The notes beneath the pieces are model-generated. The model was given only the letters and a program-made list of their open reading frames with translations, was not told where the DNA came from and ran no database searches. From Mucilaginibacter pineti (GTDB lineage Bacteria; Bacteroidota; Bacteroidia; Sphingobacteriales; Sphingobacteriaceae): a stretch of DNA of 64,000 nucleotides. The stretch lies in NCBI RefSeq assembly GCF_900101875.1, contig NZ_FNAI01000009.1, positions 1 to 64,000 on the forward strand, in the 5' to 3' direction. Made by a program: the position numbers and the translations under genes. This document shows, piece by piece, positions 53,015 to 60,555 of this stretch. Each line of letters starts with the position of its first letter. Within the stretch, counting starts at the first letter, position 1.

Positions 53015-53040
53015 CTATAGGGTAAATAATAAAAAAGCTT

Positions 53041-53221
53041 TGTCATTGCGAGGTACGAAGCAATCATTAAGCTATACAGAGCGGTAAAAGCAACCAATAA
53101 ATCTTGTCATTCTGAACGTAGTGAAGAATCTATTCTTCAGCTTGTATTGGCGCTAATAAATCCTTCGTGCCTCAGGATGACAAGATGAAAAAGAGATTGT
53201 GCTTAGTCTTTCGCAATGACA
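53041..53221. repeat. Nested pair of dispersed inverted repeats
   Basis: Outer arms TGTCATTGCGAGGTACGAAG (53041 onward) and GTCTTTCGCAATGACA (ending 53221) enclose inner arms CTTGTCATTCTGAACGTAGT (53103 onward) and CCTCAGGATGACAAG (ending 53184). One copy appears to have entered another. Confidence 0.8.
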
Positions 53222-53249
53222 AAAGGGGCTCTAAAATCTTAAAATTTTT

Positions 53250-53365
53250 CCGCCTACGGCGGTATTAAAGTATAAAGGTTGCGCCGGTTTCAAGGAGTTT
53301 TGTAAACTGGGCGTTAATCTCAAAAAAACTCTCCGCCTTCGGCGGTATAAAGCATAAGGTTACGC
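53250..53365. repeat. Diverged direct repeat with CCGCCTNCGGCGG hairpins
   Basis: CCGCCTACGGCGGTATTAAA (53250 onward) and CCGCCTTCGGCGGTATAAAG (53332 onward), each about 34 bases and continuing to GGTTGCGC/GGTTACGC. Each carries its own short hairpin. Confidence 0.7.
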
Positions 53366-53384
53366 AGCAGAAAAAAGTAAAAAT

Positions 53385-53419
53385 AATAAAGGCCCTGCAA
53401 AACTTGCAGGGCCTTTATT
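53385..53419. terminator. Terminator of the nuclease gene
   Basis: AATAAAGGCCCTGCAA pairs with TTGCAGGGCCTTTATT; strong on both strands. Confidence 0.9.
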
Positions 53420-53437
53420 ATTGGATGGGGCGATTGC

Positions 53438-54889
53438 CTACAAGTTATCTGCCTTGGTTTCAATAGCGTCCTGTACGCTTTGCGGTAGATTAGATAGCAG
53501 GTTATAACCCGTTGCTGTTTCAATTGATCGTACGGTAACGCGGTATTGTTTCCAGTCGGTACTGATGGAGTTAATGTTAGGTGTGTTAACCGCGATAACC
53601 CTTGTACTGCTTGTTACCCGACTTACATCGCCATTGCCTGCAGGTATTATTACAGCAACTTTCCATACATTGCTTGGTACATTTATATGTCCGTTATCTA
53701 AAGTAGTTATGCTGCTAAACGCGCCTTTGGAACCTGTACCGCCGGTGCCGTAGCTACCCATAATAATATAAACCTCGTTGCCTTCAACAACTTGTTCACG
53801 CAGATAGCCTTCTAAATTGTTCCAGGTCTGTTGGTTATTTTGTGGAGCCTGTGGTATCATATTAGTCATCAAAAATGTTGCGTCGTTAGCACCTTTTGAA
53901 CTCGTTCTATCGGCCGACGGGCAGTTGTGGCCTCTGTCAAAACCGTATACGCTGGCCTGGTAGCTGTTGCTCTGTACCTGAAACCATCCGGTAGGTAAAC
54001 CGCTAAACGCTGCAAAACTATCCTGGCGCGATGCTGCTCCGGTTATATTGGTTGCATCCAGGTGCCAGCTCACCCAGTTTGGTTCGCCTTTGGTGCTGTT
54101 GTATGATTCCGTGTAGTACCCCTGGTCAATAAGGTAATTATCCATCATAACTATGGCATTTTCTGCAGCCGAAGGATTACCTAACAGCAGATCGCTGTTA
54201 TCGCCGCTTGCAGGCGGGGCATCTGTGCCAACGGTAACACCACGCGGGGTTGAAGCCGATCCGCTCTGGTCGCCTCCATCGTCGCCAGAATCGGGTGTGC
54301 CAGGGATAATGCCCGGTTCTCCGGTTCCTTTAAAGGTAATATCGTCGATATTTATGCGGGCCGTTCCTGTTTTTTTGATCTGGAAGCGTACTTTTTTGGT
54401 GGTAGTAACTTTGAATGAATCGGTTACAAGCACTGTGTTATTTTCGGCAATATCTGCGCCCAGCTGGGTAAAGGTTGTACCGCTATCTGTCGACATAAAT
54501 AATTGCCAGGTTGATGCAGCGTCGGCCCCATATTTGGCATGTGAAATACTTATTTGTGTAACGCCGCTAATATCAAATTTCATGGTAATATCGCCGGTAC
54601 GCAGTCGTACGCTTTTAGCACCGTCTTTAACATCTGTAGCTAAACTGCCTACTACGGCGTCGTTAAAGCTCCATACACCGGTAAGTAGCTGAACATCGGC
54701 TATAGCATAAGCGCCTTTTGTGCCCGATTCAAATGTTTCTGTAATGGCATAAGGTTTTGGAGTTGGGGTTACCACGGTATCACCAGGCATGTTTGGGTCA
54801 ATGGAATGGTTGGCTGGCAAATCTTTTTTACAACCGGTAAGCACCAATGTTGCAAACCCCAGATACATAAGTAGTTTTCTTAATTTCAT
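53438..54889 (-). CDS. Secreted DNA/RNA non-specific endonuclease lipoprotein
   Basis: 483 residues. SpII signal LATLVLTGC-KKDLPANHS. A jelly-roll-like domain (about 50-190: GTKGAYAIADVQLLTGVWSF, INIDDITFKG) is followed by an acidic Gly/Asp/Ser linker and a nuclease of the NUC1/Serratia type (about 220-483). Its active-site motif is YGFDRGHNCPSADR (DRGH). MTNMIPQAPQNNQQTWNNLE supplies the metal-binding Asn. It degrades extracellular nucleic acid on the cell surface or in the periplasm. Single gene. Confidence 0.93.
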   Translation of the reverse strand: MKLRKLLMYLGFATLVLTGCKKDLPANHSIDPNMPGDTVVTPTPKPYAITETFESGTKGAYAIADVQLLTGVWSFNDAVVGSLATDVKDGAKSVRLRTGDITMKFDISGVTQISISHAKYGADAASTWQLFMSTDSGTTFTQLGADIAENNTVLVTDSFKVTTTKKVRFQIKKTGTARINIDDITFKGTGEPGIIPGTPDSGDDGGDQSGSASTPRGVTVGTDAPPASGDNSDLLLGNPSAAENAIVMMDNYLIDQGYYTESYNSTKGEPNWVSWHLDATNITGAASRQDSFAAFSGLPTGWFQVQSNSYQASVYGFDRGHNCPSADRTSSKGANDATFLMTNMIPQAPQNNQQTWNNLEGYLREQVVEGNEVYIIMGSYGTGGTGSKGAFSSITTLDNGHINVPSNVWKVAVIIPAGNGDVSRVTSSTRVIAVNTPNINSISTDWKQYRVTVRSIETATGYNLLSNLPQSVQDAIETKADNL

Positions 54890-55039
54890 ATAAATTTATT
54901 TAGATAGGCAAAACTCTGTATTTAATATTAATCGTGTGTTAATAAATTAACGCTATGAGAAATTATAGGCTTATCTATCAAAATATTTACAAAACCCATA
55001 ATGCATTTATATTAAATGAGATTACCAAAATGTAATGTT

Positions 55040-55047
55040 TATTTTTG
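55040..55047 (+). promoter_or_regulatory. -7 box TATTTTTG of thiL
   Basis: TATTTTTG ends 22 bases before ATG 55070. Confidence 0.45.
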
Positions 55048-55069
55048 CACTATAAATTTGTGAGATAGC

Positions 55070-56116
55070 ATGTTTGAAAACGAGGAAAGAACCAATTTAG
55101 AGGACTTAGGCGAATTTGGGCTGATAAGTCATTTAACTAAAAATATAAAATTGGGGCAGCCCAGTACAATAAAAGGCGTGGGAGATGACGCGGCAGTATT
55201 GGATTTTACCGGCAAAAAAGTGCTGATCAGCACCGATATGCTGTTGGAAGGTATTCATTTTGATCTGGCTTATACACCACTGAAGCATTTAGGATATAAA
55301 GCAATCCAGGTAAACCTGAGTGATATTTATGCTATGAATGGTATAGCCTCGCAGGTTACCGTTTCAATAGGCATGTCGAGCAAGTTTCCTTTGGAAGCTA
55401 TTGAAGAATTGTATGAAGGCATTTACATTGCCTGCGAAAAATATAATGTGGATTTGATAGGCGGCGATACCACATCATCAAAACAAGGTTTGGTGATCAG
55501 TGTAACCTCTATTGGCTATGCAGATGAGGCCGATGTTGTTTACCGCAACGGTGCCGGCGAAGGCGACCTGATATGTGTATCTGGTGATCTGGGCGGCGCT
55601 TACGTGGGCTTGCAACTATTGGAACGTGAAAAACTGGTTTATCTCGAAAATCCCAACATTCAGCCCGATCTGGAAGGCAAAGATTACATAGTTGAGCGAC
55701 AGCTAAAACCCGAAGCCCGCCGCGATATTGTGGAATTGTTGAAAAGCATAGCTGTGAAACCAACAGCGATGATTGACGTATCCGACGGTTTGGCATCGGA
55801 GATTCTGCACATCTGCAAGCAAAGCGACAAGGGCTGTAATTTGTACGAAGAGAAGATTCCCCTTGACCCTATGACCTACGAAACAGCCCGTGAGTTTAAC
55901 CTTGATCCAACAGTGTGCGCCCTGAGTGGCGGCGAGGACTATGAGCTTCTGTTCACCGTTAAACAAGCCGACTATGACAAGATTAAGTTTAAAATGGACA
56001 TCACCATCATTGGTCACATAACCGAACCCTCAGCAGGCTGTAACCTTATAACTACGTCAGGCAATTCGCACCCATTAAAAGCGCAAGGGTGGAATGCGTT
56101 TAAGAATGAGGAGTAA
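55070..56116 (+). CDS. thiL: Thiamine-monophosphate kinase
   Basis: 348 residues. AIR-synthase-fold kinase that makes thiamine diphosphate. Motifs: GVGDDAAVLDFTGKKVLIST (metal-binding Asp pair), DMLLEGIHFDL, VDLIGGDTTSSKQGLVISV, AMIDVSDGLASEILHICKQS and SGGEDYELLFTV. No TPP riboswitch is seen in the 180-bp upstream spacer and no other thiamine genes lie nearby. Confidence 0.94.
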   Translation: MFENEERTNLEDLGEFGLISHLTKNIKLGQPSTIKGVGDDAAVLDFTGKKVLISTDMLLEGIHFDLAYTPLKHLGYKAIQVNLSDIYAMNGIASQVTVSIGMSSKFPLEAIEELYEGIYIACEKYNVDLIGGDTTSSKQGLVISVTSIGYADEADVVYRNGAGEGDLICVSGDLGGAYVGLQLLEREKLVYLENPNIQPDLEGKDYIVERQLKPEARRDIVELLKSIAVKPTAMIDVSDGLASEILHICKQSDKGCNLYEEKIPLDPMTYETAREFNLDPTVCALSGGEDYELLFTVKQADYDKIKFKMDITIIGHITEPSAGCNLITTSGNSHPLKAQGWNAFKNEE

Positions 56117-56148
56117 GGGCTTGAATGTTCATAGAAAATAAAAGCAGG

Positions 56149-56559
56149 GTCATGCCGAACTTGTTTCGGCATCCCACATGCAAGGTTTGCGTGATGCTCA
56201 ACTAAGTTTACATTATGCTTTATAAGCAAGGTCACGTTTATATAATGTCTAACAAATATCGCACTACATTTTACATCGGTGTAACCAGCGATTTACGTAC
56301 ACGCGTTTGGCAACATATAAATGGCGAGGGTTCAATATTTGTAAAAAAAATATAATCTTCACGATCTTATTTACTATGAATACTTCGAAAGAATTACAGA
56401 CGCCATTGACCGGGAAAAGCAATTGAAAAGATGGCACAAGGATTGGAAAATTAATTTAATAAAGACAGTAAATCCAGATATGCGGTCTTTAAATACTGAA
56501 GTGGAGAATTGGTAGCTGGATACCTTTCCTGTGAGATGCCGAAACAAGTTCGGCATGAC
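56149..56559. mobile_element. Small element: GIY-YIG gene between perfect 25-bp inverted repeats
   Basis: Left end 56149-56173 (GTCATGCCGAACTTGTTTCG and five more bases) and right end 56535-56559 are exact reverse complements. Each end is itself a hairpin, ATGCCGAA-CTTGT-TTCGGCAT. The 361-bp interior holds only the GIY-YIG reading frame. No target duplication is obvious. Confidence 0.65.
56215..56515 (+). pseudogene. GIY-YIG nuclease (UPF0213-like), frameshifted at an A8 run
   Basis: From ATG 56215: MLYKQGHVYIMSNKYRTTFY, then IGVTSDLRTRVWQHINGEGS, the VYI/YIG start of a GIY-YIG domain with the catalytic Arg. At eight A residues (56343-56350) the frame hits TAA. With one A fewer it continues as FVKKYNLHDLIYYEYFERIT and DREKQLKRWHKDWKINLIKT, with the metal-binding Glu in the EKQLKRW helix, to TAG 56515. 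The intact protein would be about 100 residues. Slippage at A8 could still produce some product. Confidence 0.8.
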
Positions 56560-56583
56560 TTGACATTGTTGATTTGCCGGCCC

Positions 56584-57954
56584 TTACTCCTCTCCCAAAA
56601 ACTTCTGATCTATTTGCTTATCTGCCTTGGCACCTAATTTTTTAATCTTCTCGGCAGTGGTTGTTAAGTTCCCGCGGCCATCTGATAGTTTATTTAAGGC
56701 GCTGTTGTAGGCTGTTTGTGTTTGATGGATACCGCGGCTGATGCCATCCATATCGCCCAGGAAACCAACGAATTTATCGTACATATCACCGCTAAGGCGG
56801 GCAATTTCCAATACGTTTCGGTTTTGGCGTTCCTGTTTCCACATGCTGGCGATGGTACGCAGTGTGGCCAGCAAGGTAGACGGACTAACTATCACTACTT
56901 TTTTATCCCAGGCATAGTTAAACAGCTCGCCATCCAACTGTACTGCAATACTAAACGATGACTCGATGGGTACAAAAAGCAGCACAAAGTCTGGCGAGTT
57001 GATCTTGTAGAGGTCGTGATATTTTTTGGAAGAGAGGCCGCTGATGTGGCCCCGGATGGATTCGACATGGGCCTTGGCAAATAGCTTGCGGTCTTCCTCT
57101 GTATCGGCATTCACCAGGCGCTCATAGGCAATCAGCGAAACTTTAGAATCTATTACCAAATGTTTTTCATCGGGCAGGTCGATAATAACATCGGGCTGGT
57201 AGCGGGTGCCATCCGTTGCCTGCATTGCGGCCTGGATACGGTATTCCTGATCTTTAACCAACCCTGAGCGCTCCAGCACCCGCTCCAAAATAACTTCGCC
57301 CCAGTTACCTTGTTTTTTGTTATCGCCTTTAAGTGCTTTAGTGAGGTTTTGGGCCTCGTCACTGATCTGTTTATTCAGATCCATCAGCTGGGTAATAACG
57401 CCTTTAAGGGTATTGCGTTCAGCAGCTTCCATATTGTAAACCTTTTCTACCTTGTCCTCAAAAGCTTTTAGGTTTTCCTTTAGCGGGTTGAGGATCATAT
57501 CCAGGTTATTGCGGTTTACGTCAATAAACTCTTTTGATTTTTCTTTCAGCAGCTTTTCGGCCACATTTTCAAATTCCCGCTGAAACTGTGTGCGTATCTG
57601 TTCTATCTCCACCTTTTGCTCCTGCATTTTTTCCTGCTGCGATTTATAGTACGATCGCGCGCTTTCCAAAGATTGGTTTGCCTGCGCCAGTAAAGCCCGT
57701 TCCTGGAAAAGCTCATCAAGTATCCTATCCTTATCTTCTTTCAAAAAGCGGGTGATGCTATCTTTTTCGTTTAATAATCCGATGGCCCTTTCCTCGGCTT
57801 TGACTAAGGAAACTTTAAGCAGGTCATTATCGGCACGCAGGCGGTTTAAGTCATCAACCGAAATAATATCAGTAGCCGTCGGTTTTTTTACGAACAGAAA
57901 TAATGCAATAAGCAGAATTATAATTGATACGATTATTAAAACTTCGCCCGTCAT
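56584..57954 (-). CDS. rmuC: RmuC-family DNA recombination protein
   Basis: 456 residues. An N-terminal membrane helix (LIIVSIIILLIALFLFV), a coiled coil from about 40 to 150, then the RmuC nuclease-like domain: NWGEVILERVLERSGLVKDQ, PDVIIDLPDEKHLVIDSKVS (PD-(D/E)xK type with D, D and the DSK core) and SPSTLLATLRTIASMWKQE. It limits inversions and is recently linked to defence against foreign DNA in E. coli. Full length. Adjacent to the GIY-YIG element. Confidence 0.92.
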   Translation of the reverse strand: MTGEVLIIVSIIILLIALFLFVKKPTATDIISVDDLNRLRADNDLLKVSLVKAEERAIGLLNEKDSITRFLKEDKDRILDELFQERALLAQANQSLESARSYYKSQQEKMQEQKVEIEQIRTQFQREFENVAEKLLKEKSKEFIDVNRNNLDMILNPLKENLKAFEDKVEKVYNMEAAERNTLKGVITQLMDLNKQISDEAQNLTKALKGDNKKQGNWGEVILERVLERSGLVKDQEYRIQAAMQATDGTRYQPDVIIDLPDEKHLVIDSKVSLIAYERLVNADTEEDRKLFAKAHVESIRGHISGLSSKKYHDLYKINSPDFVLLFVPIESSFSIAVQLDGELFNYAWDKKVVIVSPSTLLATLRTIASMWKQERQNRNVLEIARLSGDMYDKFVGFLGDMDGISRGIHQTQTAYNSALNKLSDGRGNLTTTAEKIKKLGAKADKQIDQKFLGEE

Positions 57955-58162
57955 TTTGATAAAAATATTAGCAAAACTAAAGTAATATATTTAGTAATTG
58001 AAAAATTAAGGTCGATTTATTTTGGAGCAAACCCATCTGAAAATAATATTAAAAAATTAACAAATGGGTGTAACCTGTTTTAAAACAGTGTTGTCATAAA
58101 CTACAAATACACCAATAGTGGTGAATGCAAAAAAAATTAACGTATTTTTAAACATAAGTATC

Positions 58163-58543
58163 ATGGAAACCGCACAATTAGGAATATTAGCAGGCATCAC
58201 CATATCAGTAAGCTTTTTCGCTATGATTTTTGGAGTTTTTTACCTGTACAAACGCGAAAAAATGGCAATGATTGAACGTGGTATGGACCCTCGCAGTTAT
58301 AAACCACAATCGGCCCCGTATCAAAACTTAAAATGGGGATTGCTGCTGGGGGGCTCGGGTATCGGGTTATTCCTTGCTTTTATTTTAGACCACTTAGCCT
58401 TCAATAATATAATTATCGGCGATGGCATATTTTTCTTATACCTGTCGCTGATTGCCATATTTGGCGGATGCGGGTTATTCCTTTCTTATCGGATAGAAAA
58501 AAAGGAAGTATTAGATAAAGACGATCACACCATACAGAAATAA
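58163..58543 (+). CDS. DUF6249-like small membrane protein
   Basis: 126 residues from ATG 58163; an in-frame GTG at 58118 is less likely. One N-terminal membrane helix (GILAGITISVSFFAMIFGVFYL), a KREKMAMIERGMDPRSY cytosolic loop typical of this family, and two further helices. The role is unknown. Relatives often accompany ECF sigma or kinase genes; here the histidine kinase gene lies on the other strand close by. Confidence 0.75.
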   Translation: METAQLGILAGITISVSFFAMIFGVFYLYKREKMAMIERGMDPRSYKPQSAPYQNLKWGLLLGGSGIGLFLAFILDHLAFNNIIIGDGIFFLYLSLIAIFGGCGLFLSYRIEKKEVLDKDDHTIQK

Positions 58544-58556
58544 AAACTGTAAGTAT

Positions 58557-58594
58557 AAAAAGGAAAAGGCCGGTTTTAACCGGCCTTTTCCTTT
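58557..58594. terminator. Bidirectional terminator
   Basis: AAAAGGAAAAGGCCGG pairs with CCGGCCTTTTCCTTTT around TTTTAA, between convergent genes. Confidence 0.9.
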
Positions 58595-59109
58595 TAACTA
58601 ATTCCGTAGCGCTCCTTAAATATATTATAATGGTGCAATTCGTGGCCGGCCAGCATATAAACAAAGGCCCTAACGGTAAAACGGGCATTGCTGGCAATGC
58701 CTTCGCGCATCAGCTGCGCGTCGTTAAAGCCTTTGATCATATAAATATTAGATTGTCTTAGTGTTTTAAACTCGGCCGCCAGATCCTTAATACTCCGGTT
58801 GTTAAAATCGGCATTAGCTACGTATATGTCCTGGTCAAAGCCAGGCAGTTCAATGTTATTACGGGAAAATACCATGGCACGATAAGCAAAAGTGCGTTCG
58901 GTGTCAATCATATGGCCTACGGCCTCTTTAACCGTCCACTTGTCGGGTGCATAGGCGTATGCGGCTTGGGTTTCAGATAAGCTGCTGAATAAATCATAAC
59001 TGCGGTTCATGGATTGTTCCAGTAGTTCTATAACATTTTCGTTTGGTACCTGCCCTATGTAGCCCGCAGCAAACGGCGAATATTCGTCAGGATTTGGCCT
59101 TTTTATCAT
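58594..59109 (-). CDS. DinB-family protein
   Basis: 171 residues. Four-helix bundle of the DinB/YfiT type with the three His metal ligands in EAVGHMIDTER, and the C-terminal GHELHHYNIFKER. Such proteins are often metal-dependent thiol transferases. Start ATG 59109 lies 23 bases inside the 3' end of the histidine kinase gene, so the two are translationally coupled. Confidence 0.9.
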   Translation of the reverse strand: MIKRPNPDEYSPFAAGYIGQVPNENVIELLEQSMNRSYDLFSSLSETQAAYAYAPDKWTVKEAVGHMIDTERTFAYRAMVFSRNNIELPGFDQDIYVANADFNNRSIKDLAAEFKTLRQSNIYMIKGFNDAQLMREGIASNARFTVRAFVYMLAGHELHHYNIFKERYGIS

Positions 59110-60298
59110 CGCGCGTATTTTTTAATATGATCCTGAAAGTTGTTCCCTTACCCACTTCAGAATCTTTTACAAAGATTTGTCCGTTGTGGTAATTCTCAAT
59201 CATCCTTTTGGTTAATGATAAGCCAAGTCCCCAGCCGCGTTTGCGTGTGGTGTATCCGGGCTGAAAAACGGTATCGAATTTAGAGCGGGGAATTCCTTTT
59301 CCTGTATCTGTAATATCAATAAAAACCTGGTTCTTGAGTTTATTTCCGCTTATTTCTACTTTTATACTGCCCTTGCCATCAATAGCATTAACCGCGTTTT
59401 TAAGTAGGTTTTCAATAACCCAATCAAACAACGGAACGTTTAACCCGGCTTTTAAATGCGGGTTGCCACCCATTTCAAACCCTATGTTTTTACTTACACG
59501 CACCCTAAAATAATCAACAAAATCTTTCACTACGGCATAAACGGCATGTTCTTCCAGCACCGGTTTCGAGCCGATCTTAGAAAAACGGTCGGCCACTATT
59601 TCCAGGCGTTTTACATCGTTTTCCATTTCGGCCACCAGCACATCATCCTCGGCATTAAACTTTTCCTTCATCAGCTCAATCCACGCCATAAGCGATGATA
59701 TCGGCGTGCCCAACTGGTGAGCGGTTTCCTTAGCTAACCCAACCCAAACCTGGTCCTGCTCGGATTTTCGCGACGAGCTGAAGGCGGTGTAGGCCATCAG
59801 CAGAAATATAGCGATAACGGTAAGCTGAATATAGGGGAACAGGCGCAGCTGCGTAAGCAAAGGGGAGTCTTTATAATAAACCTTCCAGGGTGCACCCAGT
59901 ACCATAAGTCTTATGGGTTCGTGCTGGTTTTTCATATAGGCCAGTTCCGATTTAAAATATTCAGGATCGTATTTTTTCTTATTGCCGTCTGAGGGTAAGT
60001 TGATGAACGTTTTAGTGGTATCCAGCCCTCGCGAAAGAATAACGTCGCCTTTTTCGTCTACAATAATAGCGGGTACAGTTAAGCTATCGCGAACAGAGGT
60101 GGTAAACTGTAAAAAATCGTTATCGTCTGAATTGAACAGCTGCCGCATACTCATTGCCCAAACCTGCGCTCGGGTACGTTCAGAGTGGGCAATGTTTTTC
60201 ACCAGGTAGCTGGTATATAATAACGAGCCGCTGGCTATAACAACCGCGAATGAAAGCAGTAAATACTTCCACCTTTTTTTTTGCTGGTATGGGTTCAT
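59087..60298 (-). CDS. Sensor histidine kinase
   Basis: 403 residues from ATG 60298. Two membrane helices (about 12-30 and 160-180) enclose a periplasmic sensor segment. The phospho-acceptor motif is VGLAKETAHQLGTPISSLMAW, a variant H-box with His near 194. N-box NLLKNAVNAIDGKG, G1 DTGKGIPRSKFD and GWGLGLSLTKRMIENY follow. No response regulator is adjacent. The overlapping dinB gene suggests joint expression. Confidence 0.92.
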   Translation of the reverse strand: MNPYQQKKRWKYLLLSFAVVIASGSLLYTSYLVKNIAHSERTRAQVWAMSMRQLFNSDDNDFLQFTTSVRDSLTVPAIIVDEKGDVILSRGLDTTKTFINLPSDGNKKKYDPEYFKSELAYMKNQHEPIRLMVLGAPWKVYYKDSPLLTQLRLFPYIQLTVIAIFLLMAYTAFSSSRKSEQDQVWVGLAKETAHQLGTPISSLMAWIELMKEKFNAEDDVLVAEMENDVKRLEIVADRFSKIGSKPVLEEHAVYAVVKDFVDYFRVRVSKNIGFEMGGNPHLKAGLNVPLFDWVIENLLKNAVNAIDGKGSIKVEISGNKLKNQVFIDITDTGKGIPRSKFDTVFQPGYTTRKRGWGLGLSLTKRMIENYHNGQIFVKDSEVGKGTTFRIILKNTRDDKKAKS

Positions 60299-60329
60299 GC
60301 TGGCCAAGACCTCAAATAACGTAAAATTA

Positions 60330-60532
60330 TTTCAAATGTGCGGATTACAGATTTCAGATTTCAAATGTGCAGAAATAACTCTGTAGGGCTTTGACGTTTT
60401 AGATGTGTTGGTAAAAATGACATGTATATTGATCGGAAATGGTTGACCATATTTTTTAAGCCAACGTATTTTCAAATCATATTATCCTCATATTATCTGC
60501 ACATCTGAAATCTGCACACCTGCACATCTTAA
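60330..60532. repeat. TGCAGAT-family inverted pair upstream of gltX
   Basis: ATTTCAAATGTGCGGATTAC (60332 onward, with a second partial copy) and TCTGCACATCTGAAATCTGC (60496 onward) flank about 120 bases. Same family as 28488 and 31075. Confidence 0.75.
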
Positions 60533-60539
60533 ATAAATT

Positions 60540-60547
60540 TATCTTTG
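60540..60547 (+). promoter_or_regulatory. -7 box TATCTTTG of gltX
   Basis: TATCTTTG ends nine bases before ATG 60556, so transcription would begin almost at the start codon. Confidence 0.5.
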
Positions 60548-60555
60548 CCCCTATC

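Noticed and set aside
49920..53230. Repeats near tRNA-Gly and nadA as a CRISPR array
   Set aside because: The repeats are inverted, not regularly spaced direct repeats, and no cas genes are present.
54890..55069. TPP riboswitch upstream of thiL
   Set aside because: The spacer lacks the CUGAGA and thi-box core motifs.
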